Of a stretch of DNA of 64,000 nucleotides, positions 11,977 through 23,055 are shown piece by piece. A model generated the notes under the pieces. It was not told where the DNA came from. It made no database searches and saw only the letters and a list, made by a program, of their open reading frames with translations. Positions within the stretch are counted from its first letter, which is position 1, and each line of letters opens with the position of its first letter. This stretch comes from Taudactylus pleione (lineage: Eukaryota > Chordata > Amphibia > Anura > Myobatrachidae): the NCBI GenBank assembly GCA_031769625.1, contig JAUIMM010000686.1, positions 1,674,001 to 1,738,000 of the forward strand, written 5' to 3'. A program made the position numbers and the translations under genes.

Positions 11977-12361
11977 CTGAAAAGATAGACATATTCTCCT
12001 TATATCCAACACTATGTTTTTTGCACCGTAAATACTGGTGAAGTGATTCATGTAAAACCTTGCTTACTTTTAGCACAGCTCTGCTGTTACATTTTCAAAA
12101 GGAAACCCACTAACCAACAAGCACCATGAAGAACAACCCCAGCTACAGCTGACTGGGTTATCAATGTGGGATCAGCTAAGTCATAAATAACACACAGGGT
12201 ATATACAGTATATACTAAATAGGAAAAGTGTTGTTGTTGCCCATAGCACCAATCACATTCCAGCTATCATTTACAAGAATGGATAAGATACTCAAGCTAG
12301 GATGTGTTACTATGAGGATACCTCCACTTTTCCTTTTTAGAAGTTTTAGTAAATACAACCC

Positions 12362-12538
12362 TAAGGGGTAAATTTACTAAGATGGGAGTTTTATTAAGAA
12401 GTGATGTTGCCCATAGCAACCAGATTCCAGGTATTATCTTCTAGAAGGTGCCAGATAAAGGAGAAGTAGAATCTGACTGGTTGCTATGGGCAACATCACT
12501 TCTTAATCGAACTCTCATCTTAGTAAATTTACCCCTAA
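12362..12538. mobile_element. Foldback MITE (near-perfect hairpin)
   Basis: GGGGTAAATTTACTAAGATG and its reverse complement bound a segment whose arms (with GATGTTGCCCATAGCAACCA and its complement) pair over most of the length. It lies in the 1.07-kb ksr1 intron between the microexon and the 11976 exon. A related degenerate arm is seen at 12225-12350. Confidence 0.8.
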
Positions 12539-13045
12539 GAGTACTAATTTTGTGCAGCTACAGTAAACAGACTTAAATTTTACGTAACTATATCATTATT
12601 ATTTTTAATAATCTTTGTTTGCTACAAAGACATTGAAACTGCTCATGCCAGTTGTAAAGTGTTACTGGATTTTAAAAGACAGACAGATAGTGAATTAAAA
12701 GTTTAACTTTGATTGCATTTGTTTCTGCTTTAGGAATATCCATAAAAAAAAAAAAGTACAAATTTAGCTATTTCTATCTGGAGGAACTAAAACAATAATT
12801 AAAGTTAAGGTGTCAGGTTACTGCTGTTTAACCAGCAGTATTTAAAAAATATGGATAGTTCAAGAACTTAGAAGTTTAAATTTAAAACAAAAAATTGTTA
12901 AAAAAAAAAAAAAGTAATGCAAAAAAAAAACATCAATTGATAAAATGACAGCAGCAAATTACGTAGATTGCCATAAAAATAATACTGTTCTTTCATGTTG
13001 ATGTTACACAAACGTCGTCCACATAGGCACATTTTGATTGCTTAC

Positions 13046-13050
13046 CCAAC
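13046..13050 (-). CDS. ksr1: predicted 5-nt ksr1 microexon
   Basis: The exon sequence is GTTGG. It is preceded by a long pyrimidine tract ending TTTTTTTTTTCAG and followed by donor GTAAGC. The previous exon leaves phase 2 (AA) and the next exon (11976) starts with AT needing one preceding base. Adding G-TTG-G gives codons AAG, TTG, GAT (Lys-Leu-Asp), which lines up with the Lys/Arg-Phe-Asp of mammalian KSR1. Splicing 23056 directly to 11976 would shift the frame. The splice sites and frame are seen directly; actual use in mRNA is inferred. Confidence 0.78.
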
Positions 13051-14579
13051 CTGAAAAAAAAAACACAGAAAAAAAAGACTGTTACAAGATAGTACTACAA
13101 AGCATACACTACTTCAACACTCAGGTTGGTCATATAGTTACAGAGAAAAAAAGGCAAGATATACTTGGTTGATACCTTAGTGATATTTCTAACTCTTTAA
13201 TAAATGCAATACTAAATAGATTACAAAGTTACCAAATAAGTATAAAAACACATGAAGTGCGCAGACTTTATTATTTTAAAGATTTTAATGTTCTGGCTTT
13301 ATTAATTGAAAGATTTTAATCTTGGCCTGCTAGTTAAAATATTTTTAGTTTGTCACAATATGCCCATATGTTTAATGAATCAGTCCACTATTTATCACAT
13401 CAAAAAGGTAATAAATGAAATCATTCACTTTAAATCGAAAGAACCCTAAAAACCTTATATAAGATTGCTGTTGACTAATACAAAAAGCTAGAAATGTGTC
13501 TCTGTAATGGGAATAAGCAGTTATATCTCTCCATAGATTGCAGTTTGTGTGTCTTTAGTTACCACATCTAGACATCAAAGCTTATGACTTATATTTTAAT
13601 GCACCAAAATACGGAGACCGAAAAATATGAAATTACTTTAAACTCCATTAACCCTTTTACTTTTGAGTGTTGTATTAATCCTGTGCGAAGGCCAAATTTC
13701 AAAGTAAGGGCTCGTCACATTCCAAAATCAATATTACGTAACCGAAATCAAACGTGATTTTGTTTTTTAAGTAAACACCACAAATAAATACTTTGCGGTT
13801 CTTGTTTCGACATTAATCTACCTTTCAAAAATAACAAAAAGCAGGCTTCCACGGGGCATATTTAACTGACCGTGAGATTTTTGAAGCACAAAATAAGGTG
13901 GCTTTCATGCTCAATTTCAGATTAACATTAGGTGCATTCATTTTTCTGCAAAAACCAGAAGGAAATTGAAAATAAACATGGGGTAATCAGCCTACCCTAA
14001 AAATAGTTAAACAAATATTGGATCACATTCTAGACATTTTTTACTGTCCATAATAAAAATACGGTATATATATTTGGTGCTTTTAAATGGCTGAGTTTAA
14101 CTATTTTAAGAACAGTTAAAAAATGATAAAACTATTTTATTTTTGTTAAAATATATTCTGTACTTAAATATGGGGTGCATAAATATGTCTGTAAGCAGAT
14201 TTTTGAGTCATTTGAAGACACTTTAAAAAAAACACCTGTAACTCCCACTGGCAATCATAGAAACACCTGACCCATCCATACAGCACTCCCATATAGATGT
14301 CCCACATCTTATAACCCATTATTCTGTACTTTGACATGACAAGTAATTATCGGCCCAATTAAGTTCATTAAAAACTTTTAATTGACTAATTGATCATTGG
14401 GGGGTGGGGGAGGGTCAAGTCCCAACATTTTTACCTCAAAATAATGTTTTTTTTCCCAGGCTGCGAGGAGAGTCATTTTAAATCCAATTGAAATTACGAA
14501 GCCTAAAACTCTCACGGCTAACTGAATAGGAAAATCCTCGCGGCTGCGTGGGGGAAAAAAATTAACGAGCCCAATTCAC
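13051..14579. other. ksr1 intron, AT-rich, little recognised
   Basis: The first bases are the microexon's acceptor and pyrimidine tract. The rest is AT-rich with no coding signal. About 14350-14575 has palindromic AATTAAGTTC/AATTAACGAG-type ends and may be a small MITE. Confidence 0.5.
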
Positions 14580-14644
14580 TACACTATGTAGAAAAAAGTG
14601 ATTGGACGCTGACAGCAAATAGATCTACGAGATTTTATTGATGT

Positions 14645-14890
14645 CAGTATTTTGTAGGTCCACCATGTGCAGTGATTACTGCAGACACCCTTCTTGGCAA
14701 ACTTTCCACAAGTTCCTGGACAACAGCAGACTGTATGTTTTGCCATTCCGCCCTGTGTAAAGTGACCAACTGTGACAATGAAGAAGGTCGAGTTGGCCTA
14801 GAATGCACCCGTCGCTACAATTCATCCCAGAGGTTCTCAATGAAGTTAAGATCTGGACTCAGAGCTGGCCAGTCCATCCAGGTTACCGAA
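14645..14890 (-). pseudogene. Tc1 transposase C-terminus
   Basis: Minus-strand reading gives DWPALSPDLNFIENLWDEL, then a stop codon where Arg/Glu is expected, then RRVHSRPTRPSSL and LVESLPRRVSAVI. PDLNxIENLWDEL holds the third catalytic acidic residue (Glu) of the Tc1 DDE triad. The fragment ends with AHGGPTKY, as full-length Tc1 transposases do, so the N-terminus is what is missing. Confidence 0.85.
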
Positions 14891-15031
14891 TTTTCTGTAT
14901 ACCAGTCCAGCCCTGGAAACATGACAGGTGACATTGTCGTCCTGATAAAAACAATTGTTGTTTTCGTTGAACTGCAAGTGCATGGGCCTGCTTACGAGTG
15001 TTCTTGTCGAAAGCACCATATTAATGTCGAT

Positions 15032-15260
15032 GGGGCTGTAACCAGGGCAGCGGGGCGTTGTTCGGGGCTTTATAATCATTCTCACTTGTAGCTACCTCTT
15101 ATTTTATCCCCAGCATCTCCTGGCCTCCCCCATCTCTTCCCTGGTCCTTCCCCATGAGGCCATGCCCCTTTTTTGGGTGCGTTTTGTCCCCATTTGAAAA
15201 ATAGGGGGGGGACGCCAATGCTCTTTCTGGCACAGGGCACCAAAGTCTAGTTACGGCTCT
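15032..15260. mobile_element. MITE nested in the Tc1 remnant
   Basis: Begins GGGCTGTAACCAGGGCAGCG and ends CTAGTTACGGCTC, imperfect inverted ends. It shares CCAATGCTCTTTCTGGC and GGCACAGGGCACCAAAGTCT-like blocks with 16025-16487, so these are two copies of one family, probably hAT-like by its ends. Confidence 0.6.
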
Positions 15261-15339
15261 CAGTGGCCATTTCTAACTTGTGTGTAAATGGTATGCATTT
15301 CGCTTGCGTGGGGGTGTCCAATCACTTTTGTCTACAGTG

Positions 15340-16024
15340 TATTAGTGTTCACACTTAGCTGTTGTAGCAGCCTCGCCGCTGCATGAATAGATGCCGTGCG
15401 CATATGCAGGGCATCCATTCACCTTAAGGAAGAGCTTCGGGGAAGCCCAGCACCTATGTAGATGCTGGGCACGCCTCCAATAGTGATGCCGTTAAAAAAA
15501 AAAAGTTTATTCAACATCGGGTCACCAACATCGGAAACATTGAGACTTTTTATTTTTACAGGGGCTTCTTGCACCAGGTAAACTTTAGGGAGTGAGGGGA
15601 AATGTACTTTTTCCCAGCGTCTGTGTGTGGGGGGGGGGGGGGGTTTCTGCTGTGCTGACCGATCAGCAGTAATTGGCAGCACTGCAGACACTGGGGGAGG
15701 GTGCATGTCCCTCTTAGAGCAGCAGCTGTGTGAAGATTCTCTTTCTGCGGCTGCCCACAATAACTGACTGGTCACCTTATTGCGACCAGGTCAGATAATG
15801 CACAGCCTAGTGTGGTCGGAAAAATGCGAACATGCCAGGCAAGTGTTTAAATGAAAGGAGCCCTTTTTTCAATTTGGAGGAGATCAGGTGTTTAGGTACC
15901 CCCGCCCAATCTGTGGAAAATTGTATTTTTTGTGGTACAGTTTCAAATATTGTCTTGGTTCTTACCAGACAATAACTACTAAAGGGGGCACTTCGTTCGA
16001 AAAGGGACACTCTTAGAAACGAGC
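15340..16024. other. ksr1 intron, unclassified
   Basis: Contains a G-run near 15629-15643 and short open frames without similarity. Nothing further recognised. Confidence 0.4.
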
Positions 16025-16487
16025 AGGGCCGTAACTAGGGTAGTGCGACATGTGCCACGGCACAGGGCTCCACAGAGCAGGGTGCGCTACTCAGCGGCAC
16101 CTGTCAATTTTCTGTTTATAATAATTCTCACTAGTAGCTTCCTTTTCTTTAATCCCCTGCATCTCTTGGACATCCCCATCTCCTACCTGACTGACTCCAC
16201 TTTCATTTGGCCACCTCTCCAAGCACCTTCAGTCACATCCTCCTTTATTTAATGTATTCATTTCAAAATAGTATCGTACCTGGGACTCAAACCCATCACC
16301 TCTCACTGGGCAGTCAGACACCTTACACATGCAGCTATCTGCTCCTGCAAATCAAATTTCTTATGCCCCTTCCCCATGGGGCCACGTCCTTTTCCAGACG
16401 AGCTCCTAATGTCACCAATTGAAAAATGGGGGGAGGGTGCCAATGCTCTTTCTGGCCCAGGGCACTAAAAAGTCTAGTTACAACTCT
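16025..16487. mobile_element. MITE, second copy of the 15032-15260 family
   Basis: Begins AGGGCCGTAACTAGGG and ends CTAGTTACAACTCT (inverted ends). Internal TTATAATAATTCTCACTAGT and CCAATGCTCTTTCTGGCCCA match the copy in the Tc1 remnant. Confidence 0.65.
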
Positions 16488-16645
16488 GCAAACAAGGGTA
16501 CTTGCATCTTTCGATGGGACAAGGTGGGCATGATAGAGGGACTTAGGTTTTTCCATGCTGCATGGCCGCTACATTTTAAAGCCAGGTTGTCATTTGGCCA
16601 GGATATACCTATAACACTACCCAACAGACATTTTGATTCTGAAAT

Positions 16646-16677
16646 TATATCTATCTATCTATCTATCTATCTATCTC
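16646..16677. repeat. (ATCT)n microsatellite
   Basis: About seven uninterrupted ATCT units. Confidence 0.95.
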
Positions 16678-17159
16678 TTTAAAGGGGTTATGTATCCAGC
16701 AGTGAAAATCGTGGTGACGTGGACCAGTGGAAAAGTTGCCCATAGTAACCAATCAGCTTTGAAGTAGCATTGATCAAGTATAGTCTATAAAATAATAGGC
16801 AGGAGTGATTTGTTTACATGCAGTCGTGGCCAGTGTAGCTGCACTTTCTGTTACTCTGACTGTCACCGCCCCTTCCCCGCCCCTAAATGGCTGCAATATG
16901 TCAATTATGCTGCAGCTTAGGTTGCACTATGAGCAATCTCACAGACACTGATCGGCGCACCAATCAGCCACCATCAGAGTTGTCTGCAAACCGTCCGGTA
17001 TAACTCTGAGTCAGGTCCATCATGAAGACCATTAATATATAGACACATGGGAATGTTGTCAAGGTCAAAATGTTGGTAGTTAAAATGTCCAACGTCTGAT
17101 TTTTGTTCACAAGGGCTCTGGCTCTCTCTCAGACCTACCACTGCAATGTTCAACCCAAT

Positions 17160-18290
17160 CCCTAAATCCCTTTGAATATTTCCAAATACAATATTTTTTA
17201 GGCTCCTCACCACAGACCCCACTGCTCCGCGACCTCACTCCTTTTGAACGACTCTGTAAATATTGCCCCATGTATAAAGGGATGATCTCTCAAATATACG
17301 GCATTCTCATTGATGCTGCTCTGCCTACTAATAATCCCCGTGAATCCTCCTGAGAGATAGATGTTGGCCCTCCACCTGAAGAAGAGGCTTGGGATGGCAT
17401 GAGACTGGCAATTGCTAAAACCTCTATTTCTACCCGCCTTAAAGAAACTTCTTACAAATTGTATTACCGTTGGTACCATACCCTAGTACGGCTCTCCCAT
17501 ATGTTCCCTTCTGCTTCACCCCTCTGTTGGAGAAACTGTGGCCTCCGAGGTACCCTAACCCATATGTGGTGGACCTGCCCGGCTCTTAAGCCTTTCTGGG
17601 CCTCGGTTCATGCTCTTCTGAACACTGTCTTTGGAGACCCGATTCTGAAAGACCCATGGACCTTCCTTTTAAGTTACCCCCCTCTTGATCTCAGCAACCG
17701 CTCTGTTAAATTATTGTCCCATGTTTTAGTTGGTGCTAGAAGTTTGATTGCTGGTAACTGGAAAAACCCTCTTCCACCAACCATCTCTACCCTAAAGTCA
17801 CAAATTCGGCATATAGCGGAAATGGAAAATATTACCTACTATCTTCATGATAGAGGCCATATGTTTTCTCAGGTTTGGGCTCTGTGGCTCTCGTACGATG
17901 GCACTTCGCCACCTCTGCTCCCTGTGCTCACTACCCATATGTGATTCATGCGCAATGGCTGAGTCTGCTCCCCCCAATCTGACTCCTCTATGACAAACCT
18001 TCCTAACTAACTGAATACTCTTTTCTCCTGTTATCCAAATGGCACGTGTTTCTTCCTTATAATGCTTCTTGTCTAGCATTTGGCATTCTCTATAATATTT
18101 TGCTTCCCTTGGTAGTCCTGTTCCCATAACCCCAACACCCTCCCACCCCCTCTACTGCCCCCTCCCCCATATGCTTATCGCTAATTATTTAATTAAAAAA
18201 AATGGCTCATTTGTACTGTTTATTATATTTGTGTTTTTCCATATGATTTCTCTGTGAGCTTTCTAAATAAAGGATTTAAAAAAAAAATGT
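17160..18290 (+). pseudogene. 5'-truncated L1/Tx1-like ORF2 C-terminus with poly(A)
   Basis: The frame gives LTPFERLCKYCPMYKGMISQ, a stop near 17351, then SPLCWRNCGLRGTLTHMWWT and CPALKPFW. The Cys-rich CWRNC...H...WTCP pattern is the zinc-knuckle region after the reverse transcriptase in L1-clade ORF2. The fragment ends with AATAAAGGATTT and an A-run at 18279-18288. It is a different family from the L1 at 38-54 kb. Confidence 0.8.
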
Positions 18291-18301
18291 CTAATGTCAT
18301 A

Positions 18302-18646
18302 GGGCACGATTCAATTCAGCACGATGTAAATAGCACCGGGAGATAGCTCCCGGAGCTATTCAATTCATCGCGCTGTTAGGTCGGGGAAGGCTCGTCATCG
18401 CGCCTTAAACAGGGTGTATAGGCGCGATAATGGACATTCCCCGACTTAACTTCCCGGCGCGAGGCTGTTTTCCCGGCGCTAAAAGCAGAAAACAGCCTCG
18501 CGCCGGGACTTTTGTCGGATTTCTTCTCTCATCCCTGGAGGGATGAGAGAAGAAATCATTAGTCGGACTTGTCAGCGCGATGTATTGAATAGCTTCGGGA
18601 GCTCACTCCCGGAGCTATTTACATCGCACTGAATAGAATCGAGCCC
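18302..18646. mobile_element. Serial-hairpin MITE, second family
   Basis: Ends GGGCACGATTCAATTCAG and CTGAATAGAATCGAGCCC are inverted. Inside are consecutive hairpins: CCGGGAGATAGCTCCCGG, the GAGGCTGTTTTCCCGG arm with its complement, TCTCATCCCTGGAGGGATGA within a longer perfect stem, and CGGGAGCTCACTCCCG. Confidence 0.8.
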
Positions 18647-19224
18647 AGTAAGTAGACAACCAAAATTTAGAAACTGTTAAAATGTCGGCAGTCATCATAT
18701 AGATATGCCCATATTATGCATGTCTATTTGACCATAAATAGTTACATTGATGAAAAAAAAACTGGAGTTCCCCACCAATCCATAACCAGCCCCGGGCTAG
18801 CACTGGAAAATAGGGGTAAAAACAGTGTGGGGTTCCCTTTATTTCCAATAACCTGCACCAGTCCAAACCTGCCGGGGTATAATGCTATAGCAGCATGGGG
18901 TCCCCCTTCCATAACGTTAAGCAGACCAAAACTGGTTAGGCCAGCGCTGGAGTTCCTCAGAAAGTCGGGACCACAAAAATGAAATGGGGTCCCCCCTCCC
19001 AAGGAACAACCAAACACCTGGGCAGTAAGTGCGGAGTTTATGGTAATTATATAGTTAATGTTCTTTACAGACTTCCTAAAAGTCCAAGCAAACCTGCCCC
19101 GGCATGACGGCACTTGTTGAACCACAAGTGTCAGCATGCCCGGACATTAAGGGCCTGCATATGCTTGTAGTCTGCCTATAAAGCAATTATTATAATAAAG
19201 ACAAACCAGGAAGCAAGCCACTGT
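18647..19224. other. ksr1 intron, unclassified repeat material
   Basis: Contains a block around 18770-18990 (GGGGTTCCCTTTATTTCCAA) whose theme recurs around 20540-20600 (GGTTCCCCCTATTTTCCAAT), suggesting a shared repeat family. No coding signal. Confidence 0.4.
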
Positions 19225-19575
19225 TGCCCTAGCCACCACTGAGTATATGGCACTTACAGAGTTAGCCAAGGAAGCCTTACACCTAAAGAACACTTTTTGT
19301 GAACTGGAACAAGATGAAACTATCAACACAGAGTGTGACAATAGAGGTGTCATATACGGTACTTGTCCTACAGTACAAAGCACCATGGACAGTCTAAGCA
19401 CATAGCTATCAGACATTACTCTATCCAAGAGGTAGTGGACAGGAAGTCTGTCATTGTCAACTTTGTGGCTAGTGAAGATAATGAAGCTGATATGATGACA
19501 AAGGGACCAACTTCACAAGTTCTATGTGTGTTCCTAAAAGCATGTGGACTGGAATACATTTGATATGTTGAGATG
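19225..19575 (+). pseudogene. Ty1/copia-type RNase H remnant
   Basis: The plus-strand reading gives EYMALTELAKEALHLKNTFC, ECDNRGVIYGT, then after a break SKHIAIRHYSIQEVV and VASEDNEADMMTKGP. The order EYMALTEAxKEAL, CDNxxA, KHIxIRxHxIRE, and E-D-N-x-A-D-x-x-T-K is that of the copia integrase-RT-RNase H polyprotein end. One frame break lies near 19385. No LTR was recognised, so this is a fragment. Confidence 0.8.
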
Positions 19576-19648
19576 TTTCATTGTTTTTTGATGCATAACC
19601 AAAATGTTTATGGTTATAGGATGGACTATTGAGTAAAGTGTGATGTAT

Positions 19649-20177
19649 GGGCCTGATTCAGACCCACTCGCGAACGGCTGTCCGCTCGCAAGTGGTTCGA
19701 TGGTGTGCACTGAGCATGCGCACGATGGAGGGAGCTCCGTCGTGCACATGCGCCAGACGCGACGAGCGAAGGACTTTCCTTCGCTCGTTGTGTCTGATCA
19801 AAGGGGGCGTGCTGTCGATGTTGATTGACAGCACGCCCCCTTTGGTGGGCGTGCCTCCCAGACGGGGGCGTTCCCAAGGGAATGCCTACCGTCAGAAGCC
19901 GGCCCACTGACATCACTAGTGATGTCAGTGGGAGTGATTTTGGCTCTGATAGAGCCAAAATCACTCCGGGCCTTGCGGTTGAGAAACTCAACCGCAGGCT
20001 CCGGCTCACAGTGGCGATGGTCAAGACCATCGCGACCATCAACCTGCACGCTCGTATAGGCTGTGGGTGGTGACTCACAGCTATACGAGCGTCCAGGAGG
20101 ACGCTCCATTTTTATGGAGGACGGCCCTCATTCAGAGTGTGCGCTCTGCTCAGAGCGTCAGGCTCTGAATGAGGGCC
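19649..20177. mobile_element. Serial-hairpin MITE, copy B (inverted relative to A)
   Basis: Ends GGGCCTGATTCAGACCC and TCTGAATGAGGGCC are flanked by TAT on both sides, which is copy A's ATA read on the other strand. It has the same ordered hairpins as A plus extra ones absent from A: CACTGACATCACTAGTGATG (whole stem palindromic) and an AGGGGGCGTGCTGTC stem. Abuts the copia remnant. Confidence 0.85.
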
Positions 20178-20180
20178 TAT

Positions 20181-21696
20181 GTTTTTACGTAACCGGAACA
20201 GCCCAGAGCAAGGAGGGGTGTTAGAGAGCAGTGTGCTACAGTACTGTCTCCTCTCTCTACTATACATGTTGGGTACTAGGACCCAAAGTCAGAGGGAGGC
20301 GCGACCTCTGACCAGAGGATGTTGGGCTACTGCTCGTGTGGAGCTGGCGCCATCTTTACTGTGTAGAGAGTGTCATAGTACTATGCGGATGCACCGTATT
20401 TAGTTCCTGATGTGAGGTAACTAAATACTGATGTTAACCCCTGCAATATCACTATTCTGCTTACCACTGATACCGCTGTTACCCTATGCTGTTTTTCTCC
20501 CTGCTATAGCATTATCCTCCTGGCTGGTTCAGCCTGGTCCTGGCTATTGGAAAATGGGGGAATACGGCGTGTGGTTCCCCCTATTTTCCAATTCCAGCCC
20601 AGGTTGAGAGGTCCGGAGGAGTTAAATTTAATTATTTATGGTCAATGTAGACCTTGATAATACAGACGTGTCTATATAATGACTCAACATTTTTTCTGTA
20701 TCTACATTTTGGTTGTCGACATTGTGACCCTGTTGACATTTTGCCTGTGTCTTCATTTTAACAGTTGATCTTATGTCCATGTCAACATTATGACAGTCAA
20801 CATTTTTATTGTCTATGTTTTGACCACATCTCGAGCTAGCATATGGTGTTATACATTATAGATCAGTATTGTTATATAGCCAATAAGTTGTCTGTGGATG
20901 TTTTGATGGAGTAATAGATGTGATAAAGGATTTTTTTGGTAACATTGCACATATGTGATATATAGGCTATATAAGAGTTTGTGATTGATACACTACAGTT
21001 GGAGTTTGAATGCATAACTATGCATTTGTACTTGGAACATGAGGTCCTATTGGAAGGGGAAGCAACGGAGGACAGCTTGTATTTCTGTATAGTAATAATA
21101 ATGGGGTTTTTCCCCTTCAATGATTTTGAAATCTTATGTTGTAGCCACTGTGGTAATGATGACCTATGTGATAATTTGAGGTCTGTGCAAAATAGAATTT
21201 GCACCCTGGCAACCACATATGAATGCTAAACTAATGTGGTTCACATGGGAATTGTATAGGAGTCTCAAACGCACCCAGACACTGAACCATACACAAGTTG
21301 CACATCTATTAAACAGGTAAGGAACTCACAGTAAAGGAAACTTCTTTTAATATAGACATACATAAATCTCCCCCCCCCCCCTTCCCCAATCATTTATATT
21401 GGCAGAACTCATAAATTCAGTGTACTGTATGCAGGTACTGTATATTTCATTGCAATTGAAACAGCCTACAAGTCAAAGTGATTGATTTGTAAAAGAGTGT
21501 AGGTGTGTGGGCAGCCATAAGTTTCATCACACTGAGGTTTATTAGATATAGTAGTTAGGCCATGTTGAGGAGAGCAGCAAAGACATGCACTGGGACAGAG
21601 TTTTATAGCATAAACATTATCTTGTCTTCCTAAGCAGTTTACTTTAAAATTTCAATGGAAGTGTAAGATAAAATTGGGACACCTGATCATATTTAT
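20181..21696. other. ksr1 intron, unclassified
   Basis: Includes a small inverted pair TTGGAAAATGGGGG / CCCCCTATTTTCCAA at 20548-20601 and a stretch at about 20690-20830 rich in 'GTCAACATT'-like words. No coding signal. Confidence 0.4.
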
Positions 21697-22004
21697 GCCG
21701 GGAACACACTAGATGATATATCGTCCTATCCGGCGCATCGGACGATATATCTGGCACATCATCTAGTGTGTACCCTCAATGTCACTGACGATGCAGTGCA
21801 TTCCCGGGCATCGTCAGCAACATCGCCTGCATGCAGGTCCCACGGGCGACATAGTCAATGGGGGCCATGCTGCTGAATGTAGCATAGCCCCTGCTCTCGC
21901 GCCGTCACTCCCAGCATCGGCAGGTGTGTATGGGCTTGCCGATGTTGGGATGCAACGCTAAAGCGGTCAGTCTACATTAGACATCATCTAGTGTGTACCA
22001 GCCT
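21697..22004. mobile_element. Serial-hairpin MITE, third family
   Basis: The ends ACACACTAGATGATATAT and ATCATCTAGTGTGTACC are inverted. ACACACTAGATGAT also pairs with an internal ATCATCTAGTGTGT at about 21757-21772, forming the first hairpin. Further hairpins: CTGACGATGC/GCATCGTCAG and CAGCATCGGCA/TGCCGATGTTG. Confidence 0.75.
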
Positions 22005-22497
22005 TTAAACATATGAGCACAGTGCCCCCTATTAGAAAGATTTCACAATGAGCTGTATCAATCACCAGGAAACCACAATAATTAACGTATGTTTAATGCA
22101 TTGAAGAGATGCTCTGGTTCATAAAACACCCAGCTCACATCTCAAATACCTCTTTTACACAGAGTATTTGATCTGGGCTTGTGTCGGTGTGAAAAAGTCA
22201 AGCCGGGTAATGTTACAAGCTGCTCACTGACGGATCAGGAATTAGGTGAGAAAGTAGTATAATAGTGTCACTATTGTAAGTTCCATGCTATAACTCAGGT
22301 ATACAGATGTGTCCTCATACACGATAGCTGCAGTCATGTCAAACCACCATCTTGGCGTGCGTGGTCCCGTGCAACTCGGCTTGCACTGAGCATTTTTATT
22401 GTTTCTTATTCACCCGAAAATGCATCTTAGTTGCAATGCGATGCGAAAAAACTGCTTCACGAAATTCAGACTCAGTAGCACACAGATATACAAGTGT

Positions 22498-22797
22498 AAT
22501 GGTGCATACACACGGTCAGATTTTTCTTCAGATCTGAACGATAACAATTTAAAAAATCGTTCAATCGTTCATATCTGAAGGAAAATCTGACATATTTGTC
22601 AGATGAATGATTTGAACGATGCGCGTTCCCGATGTTCAGATAACAATATCTGACATCTGATGTGTTTGCAGTCAGACTTGGACGATTCCATTCATTTTAA
22701 TGCAGTCAAAAATCGTTGAATCGTTCAAATCTTTGGTCAAATCGTTCAATCGTTCATCTCACAGATCTGACAAATCTGACCGTGTGTATGCTCCATT
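22498..22797. mobile_element. Hairpin-rich MITE, fourth family
   Basis: Ends AATGGTGCATACACACGGTC and GACCGTGTGTATGCTCCATT are inverted. Inside, GTCAGATTTTTCTTCAGAT pairs with ATCTGAAGGAAAATCTGAC, and ATCGTT/AACGAT words recur. Confidence 0.8.
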
Positions 22798-23055
22798 ACA
22801 TATGAAACTAATCAGTGCATTCTTGTAAAGATAAAATGTTACTTATCGTCTTGCATGAGTTATATTGAGGGAAAATAGTGCTTTTCCCCTACTTTGCTCC
22901 AAATAATGACAACATAGATACAAAATATATTTACTTGACTATGGTTACAAAGGAAAAACCTGTTTTTAGTTGTTTGTTTTTTAACTTGAGAGAATTTAAA
23001 TCTTGTTTCCAATTAAAGAATGCAGAGAATACTGAAAATAACAAAGTTCACTTAC

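Larger units (their letters stand above)
14582..15339 (-). mobile_element. Tc1-like DNA transposon remnant
   Basis: Terminal inverted repeats (AAAAAAGTGATTGGACG at the left, GTCCAATCACTTTTGTC at the right) are flanked by TA dinucleotides, the Tc1/mariner target. The minus strand carries the end of a Tc1 transposase. Most of the gene is deleted and a second MITE is inserted at about 15032-15260. Confidence 0.85.

Noticed and set aside
14672..15091. 139-codon plus-strand frame over the Tc1 remnant
   Set aside because: It is antisense to the recognisable Tc1 transposase C-terminus on the minus strand.
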